Shown here one piece after another: positions 19,931 to 31,728 of a DNA stretch of 45,697 bases. Source of the stretch: Reclinomonas americana ATCC 50394 (taxonomy: Eukaryota; Jakobida; Jakobea; Jakobida); NCBI GenBank assembly GCA_048213135.1, contig PS015038.1:14831-60527 (forward strand), given 5' to 3'. The translations under genes and the position numbers were made by a program. Under the pieces are notes generated by a model, which made no database searches, was not told where the DNA came from, and saw only the letters and a list, made by a program, of their open reading frames with translations. Numbering within the stretch: the first letter of the stretch is position 1; every line of letters starts with the position of its first letter.

Positions 19931-20689
19931 CTACACATCCTCCCCGTCCTCCGAATCCATCGCCGGCCCCGGCTGACCGGCCTTCCAAACGCCCCGCAGC
20001 ACGCACTGATGGCAAAAGGCAATGTCGGCCAGCTTCATGCTCACTGCACAGACACCATGGCACGTGGTCAGCAAAACGGCGATCGTGAGCACACCACAGC
20101 ACACACCTTTTCGACTGCTCGTGCGCTTCTTCTTCATCATATCCAATCGCTCCCGCATAACCAGCTGGTGATCCTCAGTCACCTCCTCGCCCTCCACGAG
20201 GGACCTCCGTATTATCGTGTGTTGCAACTCGTAGACCGGCAGTGCGTCGTCAGGAACTGCGCGTTGCGTGAGAGTGTAAAGAGAAGGAGTCCACCAAAGA
20301 CTCACTCACCGTTGCTGCCAAACGCAGCATCGCAGTACGTGGCCAGCAGCTCTGCAAGGACACGTCGCGGGCGCCAATCCGCCGCCTGTGAGCGACAGGC
20401 TGCTTCCAGGCGACAGAGTCGCTCACGGAGAAACGCTGCATCGTCGCCGATCTCGCTGCTCGAAAGACGGCGTACGGCCTCTCGCTCCAGCAGCCAGTTC
20501 ATGTCGGGCACTGTCTCACCAGGTGAACGCGCTGGCGAGAGAACATGGAGCAAGGAACTGGCACGCACCAGCATCCAACGAGTCGACCGCGTCATGTTGC
20601 TCCACTAATCGACGGATTACAGCGAAACAAGCTGGTGCGACAAGAGTGAGACGCCACAGGAGCGCCACATCAGAGAGGTCGCGACAAAC
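19931..20689 (-). CDS. Unrecognised spliced protein, 5' end unresolved
   Basis: Exons 20569-20689, 20310-20510, 20107-20256 and 19931-20043 join in phase with introns of 53-63 nt (donors GTGCGT, GTGAGT, GTGTGT), giving about 194 residues. The product is helical and charged (DLSDVALLWRL, NWLLEREAVRRLS, a basic MMKKKRTSSRK) and ends in an acidic tail (DSEDGEDV) after a CHQC pair. No family recognised. The model starts at acceptor GCAGCAG|GTTTGTCGC at 20690; an upstream first exon is needed. An in-frame ATG at 20595 would avoid this only if the 58-nt intron were retained. Confidence 0.5.
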
Positions 20690-21385
<696 letters not shown>

Positions 21386-24300
21386 ATGGACGCGCCTCCT
21401 CCGCCACCGCCTCCCCGGCCACCTCCTCCTCCACCTCCGCCACCTCCACCTCCTCCCGCTGCCTCCTCTTCTTCTTCTCACCACCCTCCCCTCTTCATCT
21501 CGGATCTACCCTTCCACCCCGTCGGCGAGTCACTCTCCACCGCCGAGCACCGCGGCGGCGGTCTCTTTGACGAGGACGAATTTGACTGTGATCACACTCA
21601 CGAGGCGGAAGATCACGATCTGTTGTTCTTTGACGGCCCGCTGCAAGACATGTTGGGTCACCCGCGTGTGATCGATGCCTCGCCTCCGCTGTACATCTCG
21701 CCACCGTCGCCGAGAGTCAGCGGTTCGTGAATGCGGAAGTTCGGAGATCTTGACTCAATGTGAAACGAGACCCTTTGTTCTTTCCTCTTTTCTCCAGCCT
21801 GTTCCTTCTCCCCTCCCTCGTCCCCCTCCGCTGTGTTTCTCTTTCTGTTTTTCTGCTGTTGTCAGAGGCTTCTAGAACTCCTCCGTATTTTAATGATCAC
21901 GAATATGACGCTGTTTTTTCTTGCGGCCAGGTCCTCCGTCTGAGGAGCTCGTGGAGAACTTGCGACGAGCGGATCCATCCAGAGCCCTGGAACGAGTGCT
22001 GTACAGGGAGCACACGCTGCACGTCATCCCGGTTCGTTCGCTTATCTGTCGTGTTTGTCTGTTTTAGACACCGAGGCGAAGGGTGGCTTGGTGTTTGCTG
22101 GTGTTGTGATCGTCACTCGCTGCTTGTGCGGGATGATGCATGCTAGCATGCAGAGGATTCTACTGCTTGTGATTATTCGCACATCTCATCTGACAGCAGT
22201 CGGAGAAAGAGTCACGATCTCCGGCTCGGATATCCACTGCATGTTATTTGACAGAAAGAGGAGCAGCGCAGTGAGTCTCAATTCTTTCTGGTGCCTGTGC
22301 ACTCTCCTTCACTCTCCCATTGTCGCAGAAGTGCAGGGCACAAGATTCTCGCACTGCTGTTCGTCACGTCTTGTTTTTCACATCACCGCTTGTCACGTCT
22401 CTGTCAGACTCTGTTGCACAGACTCCTCAAGTTTCCTTTTACTCACTCTGATAATCAGTGATCGTGTTTCTCTCTGCACGCTGTCGTCAGCCTCAGTCGC
22501 AGAATAATACCACTCAATCGTCAGTGCTTCTGTTTTTCTCCCTCGCATGCCGTCGCAACTCTTCGTTTGCTTGCCAGTCGGAGTATACTCACTGCTGTTG
22601 TTCTTCGCGACACTTTCACTCAGCCTGATCGTCAGTTTCTCTGTCTATCAACATGCCGTCAGCATCCTAAGTTGCAAAACAATTCTCGTGTCTTCACTCA
22701 CTAGTCAGTGCTTCTGTCTCTCTCTCTCTCTCGATGCACGCCGCCATTGAATCAACCTCTGTTGCAGAAGATTGGCAACTCTTCCTTCCTTACCGTGCTT
22801 GTGTCTCACTCTCGTTCATCGCCACGCTTCCTGTCACTCACTCAGCCTGAAAGTCAGTGCCTTTGTTTCTTCGCACCCTTGTTGCGAAGATCGGCACAGG
22901 GGATACTCGCATCTGTCGCTTCTCACATTTCTGCACGCTGTTTTTCATCGGCCTCGACTGCAGAATAACACTCGCGACTCGCGCCTCCTTCAGCGCGGTT
23001 TCTCTGCACCGCACTTCAGAGATATTCAGTCGCATCCAATTACAGTTTACGCAGCCTTGGCCAACCCACTCTTCTTGCTCATCTCTCGTACTAATCACTG
23101 TTCCCTTGCGGCTCGCTCTGTGCTCGCCACCTCAGACAGTCTCAGTTGCAGATGCGCAGCACAGCCAGATTTCCACTGCTCCAGCAGCCACTGCCGTCTC
23201 TTGTTTCTACCTGTCTTCACTCTCACAGAAGAGAATCTCATTGCTAGTGCCTGTGCTCGTCTCTTCGTTTTGTTCCACACTAGCTGCTTCCTGCTGCGCA
23301 CCATATCTGACAGCACTGTCTCTGTCTTGCTCGACAACTTTTCTTGCATCCTCTTTTCAGTTCTCCGAGCTCATCTTTTTCCCTTGTCCCTCTTTAGTTC
23401 CCTTTCCCCTCCCTTTCCCTTCTCCCTCCCCTCACCCCTTCCCTTTTATTCCCCCCATCCCTTCCCCTTTTCAGATCGGCGACCACGTCCACATCGTCAC
23501 CGGCGCCCGCTGGCCCCTCCACCCCTTCTCCCTTAACGACGACCTCAACCTCCGCGTCTCCGACGTCCTCAGCATCGACTGCGTGCTCGACCGCCGGTAC
23601 CTGGCCCGCGGCATGCTCGGACGACAGTGCGTGCTCGAGATGCACTATCACGGCCTCGCCGACAATGGCGGCCTGATGAAGCCGGTGAACTTTCACTTGC
23701 TGCGCCGATCGGGCGAGCGGTGTCGAGTCTTGCGTGCCTCGGTGACACTCATCCGCGACCGCGAGAATCGCGCGTCGCACTTTGAGATGACGTGCACGCC
23801 CACCAACACTGGTCTCACGCTCCACAGTCGGCAAGCCAAGGTGATTTATGGAGCTAGCTTCTTTGGTCACACAATAACTTGTGTGTGGTACCCACTCTTC
23901 TCTTTCCGCAGAACGAATCGCAGCGACCCTCCTCACGACACCCGTCAGTCGACAAGTTGCACTTCTCGCTGGATGTGGAGATTGTCATGCCCGGCGGCCA
24001 GCCGTGCAACGTGCCGCTGGAGTGCGACCTGCCGCTGGTGTTGCGAAATCGCACCGCCCAAGTACCTCTTTTCGCCAGTCACATTACGTGGGCGGCGGTC
24101 GACCCGAGTGCCACGGCCATGCTGGCCGCATGCTCGGCTCACGATCCTGGCCTGTGCGTCATGGAGCGTGCCGGAACAGTCAGTTGCGGCAAACAGGGGG
24201 GAATGGTGCACTCGCTCGTCGTGCGCTTACAGCTGTGAGGTGTGCAGATTTTACGCCATCGAGCACCTACGTTCGCCTGGCGCCCGACAGCAAAGTCCAG

Positions 24301-24913
24301 CTGTCGTTCACCTTTCCCCCGGACTTCCTGCAGCTCGTCCCTGACGTGTGTGCCGTTGGCCTGGTGACCGCCTGGAGCAGTGTGAAAGCGCATACCATGG
24401 TCAGCAGTTGCTGCTGTGGTCTTTCCCTAAAATTTGCGGTCGCTCACCGTGGTGCAGGTGCCCGACGTCTTCCGCATCACGGCCGCCGGCGTCGACCACA
24501 GCACCAGGCCCTTTGATCAGATCTTTGTGGAGCTACACGGTGGGCGTGTACGCAGCAGGGCGTGCCTGCTGGTCGCCGTCATGCGATCCACGGGCGTCAT
24601 TGGTGTGTACGCGCAGCAGTGTGTGGTCGACGTGCGGCCGGAGCGTGCTGCACTTGCGGGTGAGAGTGTGTGGTGTGAAAAGGAGACTGCCAACAATACC
24701 TGCTCTCATTCTATTGTAGCCGATGTCGACGCCAAGCGCAGAGGAAGGAGAAAGTCCGCGGCGGCCGACAGCCAAGATGGCAGCGACGACGATGGTTGGC
24801 TGATTTCTTTGTTCTCTCTCTCTCTCTCTTTCGCTCTCCATCTCTCACTGTGCTCTTCCACAGCCGATGATCCGCGTCCGCGCAAACGAGGCGCACGGGA
24901 CGCCGATCAATGA
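21386..24913 (+). CDS. Unrecognised protein, poly-Pro N-terminus, basic tail
   Basis: Exons 21386-21722, 21931-22031, 23475-23840, 23912-24188, 24248-24399, 24458-24659, 24720-24794 and 24864-24913; about 519 residues. It begins with a long Pro run, then an acidic His/Asp segment (FDEDEFDCDHTHEAEDHD). The middle 380 residues look beta-rich and globular (DHVHIVTGARWPLHPF; LHFSLDVEIVMPGG; VFRITAAGVDHS). The end has two basic nuclear-localisation-like clusters (KRRGRRK, RPRKRG). This could be a nuclear, perhaps DNA-binding, protein but I recognise no family. At 24188 the frame fits a GC-AG intron (G|GCAAAC), whereas the better-looking GTCAGT at 24179 would shift frame. A start further upstream (21257) is also open. 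Confidence 0.55.
22032..23474 (+). repeat. Long pyrimidine-rich intron with short degenerate repeats
   Basis: Donor GTTCGT, acceptor CCCCTTTTCAG. Recurrent pieces such as cagaataa(t/c)ac (22500, 22960), cactcagcctga (22619, 22840) and gtcagtgcttctg (22520, 22705) suggest decayed repeats about 110-230 bp apart. A 495-residue frame runs through it only because it lacks stops; it is not coding. Confidence 0.5.
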
Positions 24914-25155
24914 GTGTATCGGGAGTGTCGCCATCGAATGGCGTCATCGTTTTAGTAAGCAGATCGACAGAACGATCGGTAACTTGTATCGAGTGAAGGG
25001 GGGAATTGTTGGCTTGTTTACTCGGTAAGGTGCACAACACAGCAATGCCAGACTGACAAAAAAACAAAACACTTCATTCACCACATTCCAATAATGCGAT
25101 AAACGCCCACAAATCCCTTGCCAACAATGACCTTCGCACACCAACAAACACATAT

Positions 25156-25635
25156 TTACTCTTCTCCAACAGTCATCTTTCCTTTCAGGACTCCAGTGTG
25201 CATTCGAATCTTCTCCACCAGCTCGGCATACTTCGTCAACTTGCGGTCGTACGCCTTCTGCAACGCCTCTTCGTCCTTCTGGTACGCCACGGTGAACTCC
25301 ACAATCAGCACCTTCATCACCTGTGCATCGGCACCTGGACCTGCACGAGTCACCACAATGTCTGGTTTCAACTGTGCCAACTGGTCTTCTCCTGCTGGCA
25401 ACAAGTTCTGCGGTACTTTCTCAGTGTAGAAGATTGCCTCGCTGTGCACTCTGAGTTCCTCGTGGAAGATCGTTGCCACTCTGTTGTGCCGACTCGTCAT
25501 ATTGTCTTTCTGTGCCTCACACCAGCACAAAAAATGTGCCACTGTCTCTGGCTGTCCCTTGTTGCACACTGTGCGACCACCCAACTGACTGTACCTCTGC
25601 TTCTCCACGGACGGAACATGACGCGCAGCTGTGCA
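25156..25635 (-). mobile_element. Decayed 3' end of a non-LTR retrotransposon
   Basis: An open frame of about 160 codons without a proper start. It has a zinc-finger-like cluster (CNKGQPETVAHFLCWC, then RHN) and, 45 residues on, a restriction-like endonuclease core: KPDIVVTRAG, then KVLIVEFTVAY, then a helix KAYDRKLTKYAELVEK. In the non-LTR retrotransposons with restriction-like endonucleases that I know, these two modules follow the reverse transcriptase, so this would be the extreme C-terminus. No reverse transcriptase motif is found upstream, where the + strand becomes pyrimidine-rich. A short stretch of its 3' flank is shared with the repeats at 4979-5480. Product inactive as it stands. 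Confidence 0.6.
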
Positions 25636-25699
25636 TTAGTGACTATCCCAATTGACATACTGAGAAACATCGGTGACTTGCAAGTAGAACTTCTTCGCT

Positions 25700-26072
25700 C
25701 TCTGATCTTTCCACTCTTACTCATACTCCCTTCTCCCTCCCTCTCCTTTTCTCTCTCTCACTCCCCCTTCCCCTCTTTTCCCTTTCCCTATAATCCTCTG
25801 AAGTACCTTCTCTATCCCAAGTGACATACTGAGAATCATCGGTGACTTGCAAGTAGAACTGATTTGCTCTCTCCCTCCCTCTCCCTTTCTCTCTCCTTCC
25901 CTCCCCTTCCCCTCTTTTCCCTTTCCCTCTCCCTCCCTCTCCCTTCCCCTCTCCCTCCCTCTCCCTCTTCTCCCTCCTTCCCTCCCCCTTCCCCTCTTTT
26001 CCCTTTCCCTCTTTATCCCTTTCCCTCTCTATCCCTTTCCCTATTATCCTCTATATTATCCCCTTTACTAAT
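25700..26072. repeat. Pyrimidine-rich spacer with short duplication
   Basis: ctgagaaacatcggtgacttgcaagtagaact near 25660 recurs near 25828 (as ctgagaatcatcggtgacttgcaag), so about 170 bp is duplicated; the rest is ccctttccctctcc-type sequence. No gene. Confidence 0.6.
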
Positions 26073-29000
26073 TCAATCATCGTCATCATCACTCTCCCCC
26101 TCCGACCCCACATAATCATCCCCCTCATACGCGTCGGCCAGCGCCGACAGCGACTCGGTCAGCTCCTCAAACTCATCCTGCGTCATGCCCCCCAACTGAT
26201 GCGCGACAATCCCTCGCGGAGCCGCCGCGAAGCGATCACGAATCTTGCCGCCCAGATAGCCGTGCACACCGGGACCGCACGTCAGCGACGCCATTGAGGC
26301 CGAGCGCAGGACGTCTGCGAGAGAGGGGTGAGAGAATCACCAAAAAGAATGAGCGGGAGAGGAACACCAACCGTGCAGCTCGGGCGACGCTGGATCCGGA
26401 TCACGCATGTGCGTCAAATCACCCTCGGACGACACGTGCTCCTTGAACATGTGCGGATACGAGATCGGGTACGACAGCGGCGCGTCCACGAGGCTCCAGT
26501 CGATGCGGTGATAGCCAGAGAACTGACCATAGTAAATGTCCATCAACTCGTCCACCGAATCTGCGCATTCCCATGAGTGCCCGTTCTTCCCCTCCTCTCC
26601 CCCTCCTTCTACCCAATCACACTCACCACAACCCAAGAACCGGTACGGCAACAGACTGCGCTCGCGCTCGCCCGGCTGATACAGCGGGTACCGGCTGAGA
26701 CCGCGCGCGGCCATAAACTCGGAGAACGGCACGCGATCGTCGTCGGTGAGCTGCGCGTATGGCGACAGCAGCGGTGCGAGGGGCGAGCGACGACCGAACG
26801 TCGGACCCATGTGCACCATGCGGCTGGCCAGCGACTCGGCCTTGAGCGGCGCATGGCCACGCGACGAGTAAATCGGCAGCAGCGACTCGGGGCAATCGGC
26901 CGGATAGATGGGGAACGGCATGGCTAGCGACGGCGACGCCACTCGCAAACGCGGCTGCACCGCCAACGTGTGCGCCACGTTGCGCATCTGCGAGTCGGAC
27001 TTGCCGAATGCCGACGACACCGTGTCGACGAGGGCCGCACAAATCGCCGAGTGCGCGTAGTGTCCAGGCTCCACGCGCATGTTGGGGAACAGCGACGAAA
27101 CCGGCCACTCCTCGCACGACACGGGCGAGAGGATCGAGCTGTGCTCGTACAGCGACGCCAGGCCGATGCCACTCTGAATGTCATGCATCGCAATGTCGCG
27201 TCGCTGTGCGCCCTCCGGCAGCGGCGTGGTGAACGAGTTGGTGAAGATCGGCGTGATGCCGTACTCGTCGCGCAGCATCTCCAGGTAGCGCTCGGTGAAG
27301 CCGCCGAAGAAGCCGACCTTGTGGAGGGGGGAATAAGGGGAAGGGGGAAGAGGGAATAAGTAGAAGGGAGGGGAAGGCAGGGGAGAGTGAGAAACAGAGA
27401 GGAAAAACAGAAACGACAATGCCGAGAGAAGAGAGAGATCTGGGGGAGAGAGAACGATGGAGCATAGAGGGGATGACTCGGGCCTCTGCCCAGACAATCA
27501 CAGAGAATGCAGACTTCGGGAAACACTGGAGGGAGCGTCGACACATCGCGCAAAGGAAAGGACACTTATTCCTGTGCCAGAGACGGATGAAGATATCGCG
27601 TCAAAAGAGCAAGAGGGAAGATATTGAGAAAAAGATTGTGAGAGAAAACGATGACAAGGTCCTTGTCATCATGCATCCACTACTCTGCGACGTGTGCAAC
27701 TCTTGGCCGTGAGAGAAGCGAGGAGAACGAGAAATCGACGCAAAGAACAATACGCTCCCACTCTGCGACGTGTGCAACTCTTGGCCGCGAAAGAAGCGAG
27801 GAGAGCGAGCAATCGACGCAAAGAACGATACGCACTTTCATTCGCTGCACAAGTCAAGGGAGAAGACCGCCATGAAGACAGAGAAATGAATGACAGACAC
27901 TATCGACAATCGTTGAAGAGTGGAGCGCTGACAAGAGGATTGTGGAAGCAGGAGGAGACAACGAAGGGCTAATGTGAGAACGACGTCTTCACATTTTCCC
28001 TGCACAACGTGTCGAGAGGAAGGATGGAGAGAATGAGGGAGAGAGAGAGGAGAGCGAGGAGAAATGAAGCGCAATTCTACCATTCTCTTCGCAATTGAGG
28101 GAACACTGGGTCAAGGGTCAAAGCCTTGACCTTTACCTGAAAGACCAACAGAACCGAGAGGAGCAAGGGAAGACACATAGGCAGTCGCTACCATGCTCCC
28201 ATACTTACAGTCTTTCAAAGTACCACGAAGAAGAGAATCAAAGTCAAGCACATACGCCATTTCTTCTCACTCTTCTCATTTCCCCCTTTCCCATCCTCTT
28301 CCCTTCCCCTCCCTCTCCTCCCCCTTCACTCTTTCCCCTATTCTCCCTTCCCCTCCCACCCTTCCCTATTTCCCACGCACCTGATCCGCCAACACATTGA
28401 ACCCCTGCAACGAATCGCACTCCTCGACAAAGAAGCGCACCGGGTCGAGATACTCATCGAGCGCCGCCGCCGAACTCAGCAGCTCACGACCGACCGTGTG
28501 CACATCGCAATCGTCGGTCACCTGATACTGCCGCACCACCGAAATGGTGCGCGGGTGATAGGCGGCCTTCAAAAAGTCGCTCCACGTCTGCACCGAGCCG
28601 TCGCGATCGGAGAGCGAAAACCACTCGCGGCCAGTGTTGTCGGCGTACTTGCGTGCCGGCGCAGCTTCGGCCGGTGCTGCCGCCGATGATGACGAGCCCT
28701 CGCCGCCACTGCCACTTCCTGCAGCAGCAGCAGCACTGATCTTGAGCTCCACCGCACTGCCACCGTCATCGTTGAGCGCCTTCAAAAAGTCATTCATCGT
28801 GCGGCTCTTGGCACGCGCGGCCGACGCCGACGCTGCCGCACGTACTCTTCGCCGCACACGAACGCCCAGTCGCACGCTGTCGTCGTCATCGTCGTCGTCG
28901 TCGTCTTCGCGCTCATCATCCGGCACCTCGTCGACCTCAATGTCCACGAGCTCGCCGTCGTCGTCGAATGCGCCTTCGACGGGAAGTACGCCGCCGGGCC

Positions 29001-30287
29001 TGGAAATGACATGGGATGAGGAGGGTGAGGAGAGAGAGAGAGAGAAAGAGTAAAGGGGGAGAAGAAGAAGAAGAAAGAAGAAAGAAGGGGGAGGGTGGAG
29101 AGGAAAAGAGGAGACAGTGTGTGTGTGTGAGAGCGAAGAGGAGACCAGAAAAAACAGGAGACGGAGACAGCGATAGAGGATATGGAGACACCGAGAGTGA
29201 CGAGAGAGAGAAAGAGACAGAGTGAGTGAGAGAGAAGTGGACACGGAGAGTCAAGAGTGATGAGAAGAGGGTGACTGCAGCAAAGACGAGAGAAGTGAAC
29301 AGTGGCAAAGACAGACAAGGGCAACGACGAGGGAGAAGACAGAGAGACAGAGTGAAGAGTTAAAAGAAAAGCTGAGAGTGCGATGAGGAGAGAGTGAAGG
29401 GAGATGACGACGCATAACAGAGAGATAAGGAGGAGAGCACAGAGAAGGAGACGAGCAGAGAGAGAGAGAGAAGGAAGGGAGACAGTGAAGAGAGTGAAAG
29501 CAGAAGAGTGTGAAAAACAAGAGAGACGAGGAGAGACAACGGCATTGACAACAGAGACACGAGAGAGAGCAGAGAAACGGGAAAAAAGAGTCAAAAGAGT
29601 GAACGGAGCACTAGACGAGGGGAGAAAGTTAAGAAGTGAACGGTGACGAGGAGAGACAAAGGACAAGAGCACAGAGTGACACAGGGAGCAGAGAAACGGA
29701 AAAACAGCCAAGAGAGCGAAAGGAGCAAGAAGAGACGAGAAAGTAGAGAAGAGATGAGACGAGGAGAGAACAGGATGCACAACAGAGAGGGATAGAAGGA
29801 CAAGAGCACAGACAGGCGGCGAGAGAGCAACACCCACAGAGAGAGACAACTTACCAAGCACCTCCGACGCGATCTCGCACCGCCATTGGCTCCTCCGGTC
29901 GCGCATACACATATCCATCACGCGCAAGGAATCCCAGACTACCCCGCAAGTCGCACAGAACAGCTCGCGGCAAGTACGTCGAGTCACCCTTGACAAGAGA
30001 GACACAGAGAGAATGAGCTCATCTTTGAGCACTTTCGAGTGAGTGAGTGAGCGAGCGCTGCACCTGTCGCGTCTCGCCTACACGATAAAAGGTGTCAAAG
30101 TTGACTGCAGAGTCGGGTGTGGCGCCACCTGCATACGCAATGGCCTCCTCCTGTGTGTGTCACAGAGCAGTGAGTCCAACAATAACTTTTTCTTTGTTTT
30201 TTTGTGTGTCGCAACTCGCATGTTCCACAGATGCGAGGCTGTGTAGTTGGCGAATCGGCCCAAGTGTACTGTGACAACCTCGCGCAT
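26073..30287 (-). CDS. MSTO1: Misato/DML1-like tubulin-related protein
   Basis: Seven exons: 30216-30287, 30064-30150, 29855-29988, 28381-28999, 26627-27317, 26372-26560, 26073-26314; 677 residues, every phase consistent. The N-terminus REVVTVHLGRFANYTASHLW is the Misato segment that resembles tubulin, and DPVRFFVEECDSLQGFNVL followed after the next intron by GFFGGFTERYLEMLRDEYG matches the tubulin-like core. Misato/DML1 acts at mitochondria in organelle distribution and fusion in animals and yeast; that role is inferred by family. Odd points: a poly-Asp stretch and an Ala/Ser/Gly-rich insertion in exon 4, and an acidic C-terminus (GESDDDDD). Exon 1 ends in a GTTGCG donor (30215). ATG at 30287 directly precedes the conserved motif. 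Confidence 0.9.
27318..28380 (-). other. 1-kb intron of the Misato gene
   Basis: Donor GTGCGT, acceptor CCACAAG. Near 27690-27830 an 80-bp unit (ctctgcgacgtgtgcaactcttgg) is duplicated. The sense strand is otherwise pyrimidine-rich near both ends; no coding sequence seen. Confidence 0.65.
29000..29854 (-). repeat. Polypyrimidine (sense) intron of the Misato gene
   Basis: 855 nt between GTAAGT and TTTCCAG; purine-rich on the + strand throughout, giving spurious Ser/Leu frames on the minus strand. No gene. Confidence 0.7.
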
Positions 30288-30787
30288 TGTGAGTGGGGTT
30301 TGTGATGGATTGACGGTCTGATCAGGTGGACGGATGAGGGTGTGTCACTCTTCTCTGTGTTGTGCGTGTGTGTGAGCGATGTATCAGACATTTCCTGCTG
30401 TAGTGGTGCGTGTGTGTGAGTGAGTGAGAGAGTGTGAGAGAGGGAAGAGCGGAGAGAGATTGCTCAGAGTTTTGTGTGTCTTTGTGAGTGTGTCTCTCCT
30501 TTGCGAGTGACTGTGTGTGTGTGCGTGTGTGTGAGAGGGAGAGAGGGAGAGAGGAGAGAGAGTGAGAGTGAGAGGAGAGAGTGTGAGAGAATGAGAGAGA
30601 GAGACGTTGCAATGCAAGTCTCCTCTCTGATTATCTGTCTCTGTCTCTCTCTTTGTGTGTGCATATGTGTGTATATATGTGTGTATGTGTGTGCACCTTG
30701 CCTTTGTGAGTGACTGAGAACGTGTGTGCGCGTGAGAGAGAGACAGAGAGTGGCATGTCGTTGCACACACACACACTCACACTCACA

Positions 30788-30856
<69 letters not shown>

Positions 30857-30992
30857 TAGAGAGAGAGAGACGACACACTANNNNNNNNNNNNNNNNNNNN
30901 GGGTGAGAGAGAGAGAGCACATCCAGATTGCGTAGTACCCTTTATCGTTCTCTCTCTCTCTCTCTCTCTCGTCGACTCATTGCTTGTCTCAG
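30288..30992. repeat. Divergent intergenic region with (CA)n and 20-N gap
   Basis: Between Misato (-) and NDUFA1 (+). (TG)- and (GA)-rich at 30380-30760, (CA)n at about 30785-30852, N at 30881-30900, then gggtgagagag, which could be a donor following a hidden exon. Promoters of both genes should lie here; no clear motif. Confidence 0.55.
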
Positions 30993-31694
30993 ATCTGCAC
31001 TGGAGCGTGTGCTCTGATGGGCGTTGTGCCGTGGGGCATTCACAAGCTGGCGTTTGGACGAGTTGCGTGCGAGAGATGAGGAGGCCTTTATTCTCTCTCA
31101 CTCTGCACGGGAGCGATTGCCTCTTCTTTCACTGCGTGTTGAGGCTGCAGTCCCGTCGAGCGCACCTTGTGACATTGTGCAGCCTTCAACCTCTGCGTGT
31201 GGCCCGTCTTTTCGCCTGTTCCACTCACTGCGCTCTCACCTCCTGCCACCTGATCGTTGTCTTCAGTACCACTCTCCGCTCTCGTTTCCCCTCACTCCAA
31301 TCCTGCGCAAATCGTCCCCTCTCTTCATTGCCCTCCTTCCGTGCACCTTCTCTCTCCTCCTCTCGCACTCCCTTCTCCCTTCCTTCCACCCTCTCCTTGC
31401 CTTCCCCTCCCTTCTCCCTCACCCCCTTTCCCTCTCTCCCTTTCCCCTTCATTCCCTCACTCTCTTCCCCATTCTCGCACTCCCTTCCGCTTCCGTCTCC
31501 CTCACCCCTTTCCCTTCATTTCCCTTCATTCCGCTCACTCCCTTCCCCTTCATTTCCAGAACAAGCGCGTCAACAAGGACGCATGGGATCAACGAGTCGA
31601 CTATCGCGATCGGCAGCTGGCCGACGCACCCGCCACGCCCTCTCGTTGCGTGTCGTTTTGTGCGATCCTGTGCACACACATACGCGCGTGCTGA
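30993..31694 (+). CDS. NDUFA1: NDUFA1-like complex I subunit (first exon missing)
   Basis: Two exons seen: 30993-31061 and 31560-31694. They read a hydrophobic stretch ending MGVVPWGIHKLAFGR, joined to NKRVNKDAWDQRVDYRDRQL. NDUFA1 (MWFE) is a 65-75-residue single-pass inner-membrane subunit with a membrane span, an IH(R/K) pair, a Lys/Arg-Val turn, a conserved Trp and an RD(R/K) motif, all seen here in that order. Its role is assembly and stability of respiratory complex I. The start exon is not visible: it would precede the acceptor CTTGTCTCAG, possibly in the 20-N gap at 30881-30900. The intron uses GTTGCG (31062). If no further intron exists the protein ends at 31694, 34 bp from the convergent RF2 stop; a donor-like GTTGCG at 31651 could hide another exon. 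Confidence 0.6.
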
Positions 31695-31728
31695 CATTGT
31701 GGCATTGGCAACAGACCAATGAGGCGGA

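Noticed and set aside
22857-24344. 495-codon open frame on the + strand
   Set aside because: Only the part from 23475 to 23840 is a real exon; the upstream part is a pyrimidine-rich intron free of stops and the downstream part is frame-shifted relative to later exons.
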